A stretch of 59,311 nucleotides of DNA from an uncultured Eubacteriales bacterium (GTDB lineage: Bacteria > Bacillota > Clostridia > Christensenellales > CAG-138). Below the pieces are notes generated by a model. It had not been told where the DNA came from and did not search any database. It worked only from the letters and a program-made list of their open reading frames with translations. Shown one piece after another: positions 27,539 through 34,617 of the stretch (positions within the stretch are counted from its first letter, which is position 1; the number at the start of each line of letters is the position of its first letter). Made by a program: the position numbers and the translations under genes. The stretch is taken from contig CACXMS010000009.1 in the NCBI GenBank assembly GCA_902768795.1, positions 1 to 59,311 on the forward strand, in the 5' to 3' direction.

Positions 27539-28564
27539 ATGCTCGCGTTTGAGTGCGATTACAACAACGGAGCGCATCCCGCTTTGCTGCAGAAACTGGC
27601 GGAAACAAACGATACGCCGGAGCCGGGATACGGCGAGGATCGCTATTCGCTGTCCGCGGCGGAAAAAATCCGCGCCTGCTGCGGCGCGCCGGACGCCGAC
27701 GTGTATTTTCTGGCGGGCGGGACGCAGACGAACGTCGTCGTGCTGTCCGCAATTCTTGCGCCGTTTGAAGGCGCGGTGTGCGCCGAAACCGGGCATATCC
27801 ATGTGCATGAGGCCGGCGCGCCGGAGTATGCGGGGATCAAGACGCTGACGCTGCCTTCCCATGCGGGAAAGATCGACGCAAAGGAACTTGAAGCATTCGC
27901 GGAACGCTTTTATGCGGACGAGGCGCACGAGCACATGGTGTTTCCCGGCGCGGTGTATCTTTCGCATCCGACCGAGTACGGCACGCTTTATACGAAAGCG
28001 GAGTTGACCGCAATCGCGTCGGTGTGCCGCAAATATCGCATGCGCCTGTTTCTCGACGGGGCGCGGCTCGGCTACGGGCTGATGAGCCGGAACACGGACG
28101 TTTCCCTTTGCGATATTGCGGCGCTGTGCGACGTATTCTATATCGGCGGGACCAAGGTCGGCGCGCTGTGCGGCGAGGCGGTCGTGTTTTTGAACGGGAC
28201 GATGCCGAAGCATTTCGCCAACCATGTGAAAAAATGCGGCGCAATGCTTGCCAAGGGACGGCTGATCGGCGCGCAGTTCGACGCGCTGTTCACGGGGGAT
28301 CTCTACTTTGCGCTCGGACGGCAGGGGATCGAGTCGGCGGAACGCCTGAAAGCGGTACTGAAGGAAAAAGGGTACCGGTTCTTTTTGGAAACGGACACGA
28401 ATCAGCAGTTCGTCATTCTGGAAAACAGGCAAATGGAAGCGCTGGCCCGTTCGGTGCGGTTCTCAAAATGGGAGCCGTTCGACGCGTCGCACACGGTCGT
28501 GCGCTTCGCAACAAGCTGGTCCACGACGGACGCGGACATCGAAGCGCTGCGGGCGGTTCTGTAA
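27539..28564 (+). CDS. Low-specificity L-threonine aldolase-family PLP enzyme
   Basis: A 341-residue fold-type I PLP enzyme of the beta-eliminating lyase/threonine aldolase family, splitting L-threonine or L-allo-threonine into glycine and acetaldehyde. Landmarks: ECDYNNGAHPALLQKL, FLAGGTQTNVVVLSAI, ETGHIHVHEAGAPE, the Asp/Arg stretch LFLDGARLGYGLM and the PLP lysine in YIGGTKVGALCGEA. ATG 27539 was chosen over ATG 27533 since GGAGGA lies 7 bp before it. In the compact run of genes 26683-29605. The reaction is inferred from family. Confidence 0.9.
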   Translation: MLAFECDYNNGAHPALLQKLAETNDTPEPGYGEDRYSLSAAEKIRACCGAPDADVYFLAGGTQTNVVVLSAILAPFEGAVCAETGHIHVHEAGAPEYAGIKTLTLPSHAGKIDAKELEAFAERFYADEAHEHMVFPGAVYLSHPTEYGTLYTKAELTAIASVCRKYRMRLFLDGARLGYGLMSRNTDVSLCDIAALCDVFYIGGTKVGALCGEAVVFLNGTMPKHFANHVKKCGAMLAKGRLIGAQFDALFTGDLYFALGRQGIESAERLKAVLKEKGYRFFLETDTNQQFVILENRQMEALARSVRFSKWEPFDASHTVVRFATSWSTTDADIEALRAVL

Positions 28565-28566
28565 AC

Positions 28567-28899
28567 ATGGACGGCAGCGATTCCGCTTTTTCGAGAATTT
28601 ATGCGGTCGTACGGCGGATCCCGCGCGGAACGGTCGCAACGTACGGGCAGATCGCACGGCTTGCGGGGAACCCGCGCTGGGCGCGCGTCGTCGGATACGC
28701 GCTGCATGCGAATCCCGATCCGGCCGGCATTCCGTGCTATCGCGTCGTGAATCGCGACGGGCGGCTTTCGCCCGCGTTCGTATTCGGCGGCCTGCAGGCG
28801 CAGGCGCAGATGCTGGAAAACGACGGTATCGCGCTTCGGCCGGATGGAACCGTGGACCTGGAACGCTATCAATGGAGACCGAATGAAAAAACCGTTTGA
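28567..28899 (+). CDS. MGMT-family DNA-binding domain protein (alkyltransferase-like)
   Basis: A 110-residue protein consisting only of the C-terminal domain of O6-alkylguanine-DNA alkyltransferases: VVRRIPRGTVATYGQIARLAG with the helix-turn-helix, VGYALHANP, and GIPCYRVVNRDGRL. The active-site motif of true enzymes is PCHR; here it is PCYR, so the Cys is kept but the catalytic His is Tyr. Alkyltransferase-like proteins have Trp instead of the Cys. It may thus be a damage-recognition protein or an odd enzyme. Starts 3 bp after the aldolase stop and overlaps the next gene by 17 bp. Confidence 0.85.
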   Translation: MDGSDSAFSRIYAVVRRIPRGTVATYGQIARLAGNPRWARVVGYALHANPDPAGIPCYRVVNRDGRLSPAFVFGGLQAQAQMLENDGIALRPDGTVDLERYQWRPNEKTV

Positions 28900-29605
28900 A
28901 ACGACGCGCCATTGTGTGCGATCGACTAAAATCCGTATCCCGTTTTGCGTCGTGCAGGTTTCCGATCTGCACAATGCGCTGTACGGGAAAAACCAGTCCG
29001 CGCTGCTGGAAGCGATCGCTGCGGAGCATCCCGATTGGATCGCGGTGACGGGGGATCTGTTCAACCGCAAGAATTCCGGCGCGTATCGGAACGCGCTTGT
29101 TCTAATCGAGGGGCTTGAAAGGATCGCGCCGGTCTATGTCGTCGAGGGCAATCACGAGGCGGCGCTCGGGAAAGAGGGCGAACAGCTGCTGCAGGAAACG
29201 GTTTTTCGCGGCGCAACGCTGCTTTGCGACGAAAAAACAACGGTCTTCGGCGTGAATCTGATCGGATTGAAGCAGCGGGCGACGGCCCAGACGCTGCAGT
29301 CGCTGACGGATCCGGAACGGTTCAATCTGGTGCTTTGTCACCGCCCCGAGCTGTTTTTGAACTACGCGCAAACCGACGCCGATGTGATCCTGTGCGGACA
29401 CGCGCACGGCGGGCAGATCCGCATCGGAAACACCGCGCTGTACGCGCCGCAGCAGGGCATGTTTCCGCCTTATACGAGCGGCCTTTACGAGCGAAACGGA
29501 ACGAAACTGTACGTCTCCCGCGGACTCGGCGATACCGTGATCTGGCCGCGCATCCATAATCCGCATGAACTGAACGTTTTCCGCTTCGCGCCGGAAACGG
29601 AGTGA
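28883..29605 (+). CDS. YkuE-like metallophosphoesterase
   Basis: A 240-residue calcineurin-like phosphoesterase with VQVSDLHNALYG, VTGDLFNRKN, VEGNHEAALG, LCHRPELF and CGHAHGGQIRI as the five metal-binding blocks. Homologues of YkuE/YaeI type hydrolyse phosphodiesters, some UDP-lipid intermediates, and are usually attached to the membrane; this one has no signal or membrane segment. ATG 28883 overlaps the MGMT-like gene by 17 bp. Last gene of the run before the Zur-type promoter. Confidence 0.88.
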   Translation: MKKPFETTRHCVRSTKIRIPFCVVQVSDLHNALYGKNQSALLEAIAAEHPDWIAVTGDLFNRKNSGAYRNALVLIEGLERIAPVYVVEGNHEAALGKEGEQLLQETVFRGATLLCDEKTTVFGVNLIGLKQRATAQTLQSLTDPERFNLVLCHRPELFLNYAQTDADVILCGHAHGGQIRIGNTALYAPQQGMFPPYTSGLYERNGTKLYVSRGLGDTVIWPRIHNPHELNVFRFAPETE

Positions 29606-29624
29606 CCCGACTTCCTTTCGCTTT

Positions 29625-29639
29625 TGAAAACAATTCTCA
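29625..29639. promoter_or_regulatory. Zur/Fur-type operator box 1
   Basis: TGAAAACAATTCTCA, an imperfect 6-3-6 palindrome upstream of the -35 of the regulator operon, 12 of 15 positions equal to box 2. Confidence 0.6.
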
Positions 29640-29648
29640 TTTTTACCG

Positions 29649-29677
29649 TTGACACGGGGCAAAACACCTGCTATAAT
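29649..29677 (+). promoter_or_regulatory. Consensus promoter of the zur-znu operon
   Basis: TTGACA (29649-29654), exactly 17 bp, TATAAT (29672-29677): a perfect sigma-A promoter, flanked by operator box 1 upstream and followed immediately by box 2, which would cover the transcription start. Confidence 0.85.
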
Positions 29678-29692
29678 CGAGAACGATTCTCA
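29678..29692. promoter_or_regulatory. Zur/Fur-type operator box 2 over the transcription start
   Basis: CGAGAACGATTCTCA, with perfect GAGAA-CGA-TTCTC core, directly after the -10. Binding here would block transcription, so autoregulation is likely. Confidence 0.7.
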
Positions 29693-29710
29693 AATTAGGG
29701 TGATTTTGCC

Positions 29711-30136
29711 ATGAACGGAAAACCGAAATACAAAACCAGACAGCGGGACATCCTGCTCGATTATCTGGAGAGCGTGCCGGGACAGCATATAACGGCAGGC
29801 GATGTTTGCGCACACTTCAAAAGCTGCGGTTCGTCGATCGGGCAGGCGACGGTCTATCGGCGGCTGGAAGGACTGGTCGACGAGGGCGTCCTGCAAAAAT
29901 ATATCATCGACAGCAACAGCCCGGCATGCTTTGAGTATGTCGGCGCGGCGGCGCATCGCGGCGCGGAGCCGTGCTTCCATTGCAAGTGCTCCCGCTGCGG
30001 AAAGCTGATCCATCTGCACTGCGAAGAGCTCGGCGCGATCGGAGAACACCTGCTCACGCATCACGGGTTCTCGCTGGATCCGCTTCGCACGGTGTTTTAC
30101 GGGCTGTGCGCCGAATGTCGGGAGGCGCAGGCATGA
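29711..30136 (+). CDS. zur: Fur-family metalloregulator, probably Zur
   Basis: A 141-residue Fur-family repressor. The winged helix (about 1-80) has the recognition helix region GQATVYRRLEGLVDEG; the regulatory site contains EPCFHCKCSRCGKLIHLHC and a C-terminal CAEC, which together give the CxxC pairs of the structural zinc site, and the H-x-H-type ligand region. Its operon continues with a zinc-type ABC importer, so Zn-sensing (Zur) is the best reading, with Fe or Mn sensing less likely. Two palindromic boxes lie in its own promoter. ATG 29711 has AGGGTGA upstream; the stop overlaps the next start (ATGA). Confidence 0.85.
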   Translation: MNGKPKYKTRQRDILLDYLESVPGQHITAGDVCAHFKSCGSSIGQATVYRRLEGLVDEGVLQKYIIDSNSPACFEYVGAAAHRGAEPCFHCKCSRCGKLIHLHCEELGAIGEHLLTHHGFSLDPLRTVFYGLCAECREAQA

Positions 30137-31113
30137 AGCGGGTTGTTTTGATCGTACTGGCGGCGCTGCTGCTTTGCGGCGCGGTCGCATGCGGATCGGC
30201 TTTGGAGCGGACGAAGGACGGAACGCTCCGGATCGTGACGACGATCTTCCCGATCCGGGACTGGACCGTGAACGTGCTCGGCGATCGGGCGGACGCGGCG
30301 GATGTGCGGCTGCTTGTGGACAACGGCGTCGATCTGCACAGCTTTCAGCCGACCGTTGCCGACGTTGCGGCGATCGCCGACTGCGATCTGTTTGTTTATA
30401 TCGGCGGGGAATCCGACCGATGGGTTTCGGACGCGCTGGAAAAGATGCCGAATCCCGACCGCGTCGCATTGAACCTGATGGACGCGCTCGGCGAGGCGGC
30501 CCGGGAAGAGGAGTCCGTCGAGGGCATGCAGACGGAGGAGGAGCCGGAGGATGCGGCACTTGACGAGCATATCTGGCTGTCGCTGCAAAATGCCGAAACG
30601 CTGTGTGCCGCGATCCGCGACGCGCTGATCACGCTCGATCCCGCGCACGCGGCGTCGTACCGGGCGGGCTGCGCGGCGTATTCCGAACAGCTGGCGGCGC
30701 TCGACGCGGCGTATCGGAGAACCGTGGAAAGCGCGCCCGTGCGAACGCTTTTGTTTGCGGACCGGTTTCCGTTCCGCTATCTGACGGAGGATTACGGCTT
30801 ATCGTATTATGCAGCGTTTTCGGGCTGCTCCGCGGAGACGGAGGCGAGCTTCGAAACGATCGCTTTTCTTGCGAAGAAAGCGGATGAGCTCGGTCTGAAG
30901 GCGATACTGAAGATCGAAACGTCCGACGGAAGGATCGCCGAAACGGTCGCGCAGAATACCGCCGCCCGGGATCAGAAGATTCTGACGCTGGATTCGATGC
31001 AGTCCGTGACGGCGGCCGATATGGAAAACGGCGAAACCTACCTTGCCGTTATGGAGCGGAACCTTGCGGTGCTCGGCGAGGCGCTGCAGCAGGAGGATAC
31101 ATGGCATATTTGA
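30133..31113 (+). CDS. znuA: Zinc ABC transporter substrate-binding lipoprotein (ZnuA-like)
   Basis: A 326-residue cluster A-I metal-binding protein that captures zinc outside the membrane. Lipobox LLCGAVAC; first ligand in DLHSFQPTVAD, second in DEHIWLSL. The usual His-rich loop is replaced by an acidic one (EEESVEGMQTEEEPEDAAL). The third canonical His position reads ADRFPFRYL, without His, and the conserved final Asp region is SAETEASFETI. I recall related clostridial proteins with GDRFPFRYL, so this seems a subfamily feature rather than damage. ATG 30133 overlaps the zur stop; its end overlaps znuC by 13 bp. Confidence 0.88.
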   Translation: MKRVVLIVLAALLLCGAVACGSALERTKDGTLRIVTTIFPIRDWTVNVLGDRADAADVRLLVDNGVDLHSFQPTVADVAAIADCDLFVYIGGESDRWVSDALEKMPNPDRVALNLMDALGEAAREEESVEGMQTEEEPEDAALDEHIWLSLQNAETLCAAIRDALITLDPAHAASYRAGCAAYSEQLAALDAAYRRTVESAPVRTLLFADRFPFRYLTEDYGLSYYAAFSGCSAETEASFETIAFLAKKADELGLKAILKIETSDGRIAETVAQNTAARDQKILTLDSMQSVTAADMENGETYLAVMERNLAVLGEALQQEDTWHI

Positions 31114-31811
31114 CGGTTCGGGATCTGTCGCTCGGCTATGATTCGCACGAGATCGCGGGGGGACTGAATTTTACGGTCGAGCCCGGGGATTATCTTTGCG
31201 TGGTCGGAGAAAACGGCTCGGGCAAAACGACGCTGATGAAAACGCTGCTGCATTTACGAGCGCCGATCGGCGGAGAGATCCGCATCGGCGACGGGCTGCT
31301 GCCGAACGAGATCGGGTATCTGCCGCAGCAAACGGTCGTGCAGAAGGACTTTCCGGCTTCCGTGCGCGAGGTCGTGCTTTCCGGCTGCACCGCGGGCATG
31401 GGGCTGCGTCCGTTTTTCACGAAAGAAGAAAAGCGCCGCGCCGCGGAAGCGATGGAGCGGATGGGCGTTGCGGCGCTTGCGGGGCGTTGCTATCGGGACC
31501 TTTCGGGCGGACAGCAGCAGCGCGTTTTGCTCGCACGGGCGCTTTGCGCGACGCGCAAGATCCTGCTGCTCGACGAACCCGTTTCCGGGCTGGATCCGGT
31601 CGTGACGGCGGAGCTGTATGAACTGATCGGGGAGCTGAACCGGGAGGGCGTAACGATCATCATGGTTTCCCATGACGTCGCCGCGGCGGTGCGGTATGCA
31701 AGCCATATCCTGCATATCGGAGAGACGGTCTTTTTCGGCACGCGGGACGAATACCGAAACAGCGCGATCGGCAGACGGTTTCTGTCGCAGCGCGGGGAGG
31801 CGGAGCCATGA
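31101..31811 (+). CDS. znuC: Zinc ABC transporter ATPase (ZnuC-like)
   Basis: A 236-residue ATPase of the metal importer. Walker A VGENGSGKTT, Q-loop in GYLPQQT, signature LSGGQQQRVLLARAL, Walker B ILLLDEPVSGLD and the switch His in MVSHD are all intact. The start overlaps znuA by 13 bp and the stop overlaps znuB by 4 bp (ATGA). It energises uptake through the permease encoded next. Confidence 0.94.
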   Translation: MAYLTVRDLSLGYDSHEIAGGLNFTVEPGDYLCVVGENGSGKTTLMKTLLHLRAPIGGEIRIGDGLLPNEIGYLPQQTVVQKDFPASVREVVLSGCTAGMGLRPFFTKEEKRRAAEAMERMGVAALAGRCYRDLSGGQQQRVLLARALCATRKILLLDEPVSGLDPVVTAELYELIGELNREGVTIIMVSHDVAAAVRYASHILHIGETVFFGTRDEYRNSAIGRRFLSQRGEAEP

Positions 31812-32647
31812 TCGAAAAGCTTGCGCTGTATTTCTCCTACCCGTTCGTGCGGTATGCGCTGATCGTCGGCGTTCTGATCGCGCTGTGCTCCTCGCTGCTC
31901 GGCGTTACGCTGGTGCTGAAGCGGTTCTCGTTCATCGGCGACGGCCTTTCGCACGTGGCGTTCGGCGCGATGGCGATTGCCGCCGTTCTGCATTTTTCGA
32001 ACGAAATGCTGCTCGTGCTGCCGATTACGGTGCTGGCCGCGATCCTGCTTTTGCGGACCGGTCAGAACGCAAAAATCAAGGGCGACGCCGCGATCGCAAT
32101 GATCTCGGTCGGCGCGCTTGCGCTCGGCTATCTTCTGATGAACCTGTTTTCGACGTCCTCGAATCTTTCCGGCGACGTTTGCAGCACGCTGTTCGGATCG
32201 ACGTCGATCCTGACGCTGACCGTGCGCGACGTCTGGTTCTGCGGGATTCTGTCGCTGGCGGTGCTTGCGATCTTCTTCCTATTCTATCGCAAGATCTTTG
32301 CCGTCACGTTTGACGAGGACTTTGCCAAAGCGACCGGCATGCGGACCGATCTTTACAACCTTCTGATCGCCGTAGTGATCGCGGTCATCATCGTGCTTGC
32401 GATGAACCTGGTCGGCTCGCTGCTGATTTCCGCGCTCGTCATCTTTCCCGCGCTGTCGGCAATGCGGATCTTCAGGAGCTTCCGGCAGGTTACGGTCTGC
32501 TCGGCCGTCCTTTCGGTCGCCACGGCGCTGATCGGGATCCTGCTTTCGATCCTTGCAGGCCTGCCGGTCGGCGCGACGATCGTCGCCGTCGACGTTCTCG
32601 CCTTCGGCGTCTGCTGCCTGATCGGAAAAATCGCCGTCCGCGAATAA
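31808..32647 (+). CDS. znuB: Zinc ABC transporter permease (ZnuB-like)
   Basis: A 279-residue integral membrane protein of the ABC-3 family with about eight helices, including VLKRFSFIGDGLSHVAFGAMAI and the conserved GSLLISALVIFPALSAMRI near the cytoplasmic coupling region. It forms the channel of the importer with the preceding ATPase and binding lipoprotein. ATG 31808 overlaps the znuC stop. Last gene of the operon; a strong terminator follows at 32660. Confidence 0.94.
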   Translation: MIEKLALYFSYPFVRYALIVGVLIALCSSLLGVTLVLKRFSFIGDGLSHVAFGAMAIAAVLHFSNEMLLVLPITVLAAILLLRTGQNAKIKGDAAIAMISVGALALGYLLMNLFSTSSNLSGDVCSTLFGSTSILTLTVRDVWFCGILSLAVLAIFFLFYRKIFAVTFDEDFAKATGMRTDLYNLLIAVVIAVIIVLAMNLVGSLLISALVIFPALSAMRIFRSFRQVTVCSAVLSVATALIGILLSILAGLPVGATIVAVDVLAFGVCCLIGKIAVRE

Positions 32648-32659
32648 AAAATCTCTTGC

Positions 32660-32690
32660 CCGCCGGGTTCCCACGGACCCGGCGGCTTTT
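32660..32690 (+). terminator. Rho-independent terminator of the zur-znu operon
   Basis: CCGCCGGGT / ACCCGGCGG, 9-bp stem with 8-nt loop, followed by CTTTT. Confidence 0.8.
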
Positions 32691-32778
32691 CACACAAAAG
32701 ATGGAAACGCCGCCTGTTTTTCGCACTCTCCTTTTTCCAAAAAACGTATGAAAAGATTATAAATTTCGGTTCAAAAGG

Positions 32779-32808
32779 TAGACTTTTTTGATTCCTGTAT
32801 GATATACT
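32779..32808 (+). promoter_or_regulatory. Possible promoter in the znuB-mgtE gap
   Basis: TAGACT (32779-32784), 18-bp spacer, extended -10 TGaTATACT (TATACT 32803-32808). The -35 lies inside the repeat GTAGACTTT (32778-32786), whose inverse AAAGTCTAC is at 32914-32922. No gene follows it before the hairpin at 32973. Confidence 0.4.
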
Positions 32809-32814
32809 CAAAAA

Positions 32815-33004
32815 AAGAACCGAATGTTGAAAAAAGCCCCAAATACGGGGGATATTTCGATATGCGTGTTTTTCGTATAAACGGAGAAAACAGGCCGTTT
32901 TTGCCCGGCCCATAAAGTCTACTTTATCGACCACAATGGCAACTTCGGAAATCCGTAACAAACAAACACAGTGGCCGCGAAGCATTCGCTTCGCGGCCCC
33001 TTTA
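32815..33004 (+). ncRNA. Candidate intergenic small RNA
   Basis: The 423-bp gap between znuB and mgtE has no credible ORF. About 190 nt lie between a possible extended -10 promoter and a strong terminator-like hairpin at 32973-33004, and include GCCCCAAATACGGGGG and GGCCGTTTTTGCCCGGCC, both able to form local hairpins. No known family is recognised; it does not look like an M-box magnesium sensor. Only a candidate. Confidence 0.25.
32973..33004 (+). terminator. Strong palindromic hairpin before mgtE
   Basis: GGCCGCGAAGC / GGCC-ended mirror arm at 32988-32998, 11-bp perfect stem, ATTC loop, then CCTTT. It insulates the mgtE promoter, which starts 5 bp later. Confidence 0.65.
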
Positions 33005-33008
33005 GCGC

Positions 33009-33038
33009 TTGACAAACGGGGGCAGTTCGGCATACAAT
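33009..33038 (+). promoter_or_regulatory. Predicted promoter of mgtE
   Basis: TTGACA (33009-33014), 18-bp spacer, TACAAT (33033-33038), about 26 nt before the ATG; so no room for a leader riboswitch. Confidence 0.7.
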
Positions 33039-33070
33039 AACGGTAACGATACGGCACGGGAGGATGGCGC

Positions 33071-34471
33071 ATGGCGAATTTGGCGACGGCGGTTGCATCT
33101 TTGGTCGAAACCAAAAAGTATGCGACCCTGCGCGACATTTTAAGCACGATGAACGCGGCGGACATCGCCGTTCTGTTTGACGATCTTGAAAAACCGCTGA
33201 TCCCGCTGCTGTTCCGTCTGCTGCCCAAGGAACTGGCGGCCGAAACGTTCGTCGAGATGGAGACCGATCAGCAGCAGATGCTGATCAAGGGGCTGTCGGA
33301 CAGCGAGCTGAAGGAAGTCGTCGACGAGCTTTATATCGACGATGCGGTCGATATCGTCGAGGAGATGCCGGCGAACGTGGTCAAGCGCATCCTCATGCAG
33401 GCCGACCCCGATACGCGCAAGATGATCAATGAGCTGCTGCAGTATCCGGAGGATTCGGCGGGCAGCATCATGACGACCGAGTTCGTCGAACTGCGCCCGC
33501 ATCTGACGGTGGAGGACGCGATCAAGGCGATCCGCCGCACCGGCGTCGATAAGGAGACGATCAATATCTGTTACGTCACCCGCGCCGACCGGACGCTGTA
33601 CGGGTTCATCACGATCCGGCGGCTGATCCTTGCCCAGCCGGACACGCTGATCGGCGACCTTGCCGACACGAACGTGCTCTATTGTTCGACGATGGACGAC
33701 CAGGAAACCGTGGCGCAGATGCTGCATAAATACGACCTGATCGCGCTGCCCGTCGTGGACGGGGAGAAGCGGCTCGTCGGTATCGTTACGATCGACGACG
33801 CAATCGACGTTCTGCAGGATGAGGTCACGGAGGACATCGAAAAGATGGCGGCGATGACGCCGTCCGATAAGCCGTACCTGAAGACGAGCAACTTTTCGCT
33901 GTTTCTGCACCGCATCCCGTGGCTGGCCGCTCTGATGCTCGCGGCGACGTTTACGGAACTGATCATCAATTACTATACGCGGCGTCTGGAAATGTTCGGC
34001 GAAATCGCCGGCGCAATGCTGCTTGCCTGCATCCCGATGCTGATGGGAACGGGCGGCAACTCGGGCAGCCAGGCGTCCGTCACGGTGATTCGCGGCCTCA
34101 GTCTGAATGAGATCACGTTTGCCGACACGCTGCGGGTAATCTGGAAGGAATTCCGCGTTTCGCTGCTGTGCGGCGCCGCGCTTGCCGTTGTCAATTTCGG
34201 CAAAATGCTGCTGATGAACGTGCTCGTGTATCACTATGAGGGCGCGGCGTACCATGCGTACATCCTGGCGGCCGTTTCGATCTGCCTTGCGATTCTTTCG
34301 ACGGTTTTCGTCGCCAAACTGATTGGCTGTACGCTCCCGATCCTTGCAAAACGCATCGGGTTTGATCCTGCGGTCATGGCCGGTCCGTTTATCACAACGA
34401 TCGTCGACGTTACAACGCTGCTTCTGCTGTTCGGCCTTGCCCAACTGGTGTTGACGCATATCCGCTTTTGA
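33071..34471 (+). CDS. mgtE: Magnesium transporter MgtE
   Basis: A 466-residue Mg-gated Mg channel. The cytosolic N domain (about 1-135, LLPKELAAETFVEM) and a pair of CBS domains (about 140-260, EDSAGSIMTTEFVEL and LPVVDGEKRLVGIVTIDD) sense magnesium; five membrane helices follow, with the pore signature GTGGNSGSQASVTVIRGL and the C-terminal FDPAVMAGPFITTIVD. ATG 33071 has GGGAGGATG upstream. Control is most likely by the protein's own Mg gating, since the short leader leaves no M-box. A terminator overlaps its stop. Confidence 0.95.
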   Translation: MANLATAVASLVETKKYATLRDILSTMNAADIAVLFDDLEKPLIPLLFRLLPKELAAETFVEMETDQQQMLIKGLSDSELKEVVDELYIDDAVDIVEEMPANVVKRILMQADPDTRKMINELLQYPEDSAGSIMTTEFVELRPHLTVEDAIKAIRRTGVDKETINICYVTRADRTLYGFITIRRLILAQPDTLIGDLADTNVLYCSTMDDQETVAQMLHKYDLIALPVVDGEKRLVGIVTIDDAIDVLQDEVTEDIEKMAAMTPSDKPYLKTSNFSLFLHRIPWLAALMLAATFTELIINYYTRRLEMFGEIAGAMLLACIPMLMGTGGNSGSQASVTVIRGLSLNEITFADTLRVIWKEFRVSLLCGAALAVVNFGKMLLMNVLVYHYEGAAYHAYILAAVSICLAILSTVFVAKLIGCTLPILAKRIGFDPAVMAGPFITTIVDVTTLLLLFGLAQLVLTHIRF

Positions 34472-34505
34472 CGCCGCTTTCCGAACGGGGAAAACGGCGT
34501 TTTTA
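34471..34505 (+). terminator. Terminator after mgtE
   Basis: ACGCCG / CGGCGT stem with inner TTTCC/GGGGA pairing, followed by TTTTT; it begins at the last base of the stop codon. Confidence 0.75.
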
Positions 34506-34527
34506 TCGTCTGCCGGGTGGGATGCAG

Positions 34528-34556
34528 TTGACTTTTTGTAAAATCGGTGTTAAGAT
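34528..34556 (+). promoter_or_regulatory. Predicted promoter of the pullulanase gene
   Basis: TTGACT (34528-34533), 17-bp spacer, extended -10 TGtTAAGAT (TAAGAT 34551-34556). Confidence 0.65.
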
Positions 34557-34617
34557 CATGTTGGATTATATCGGATTCTACGGCGCATCTCACGCGGCGG
34601 ATCGGAAAGGAAAAAAC

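Noticed and set aside
32936..33040. 34-codon ORF across the hairpin before mgtE
   Set aside because: No ribosome site; it runs through a terminator and the mgtE promoter.
33039..33070. M-box magnesium riboswitch before mgtE
   Set aside because: The predicted promoter leaves about 25 nt of leader and no M-box motifs are seen in the gap.
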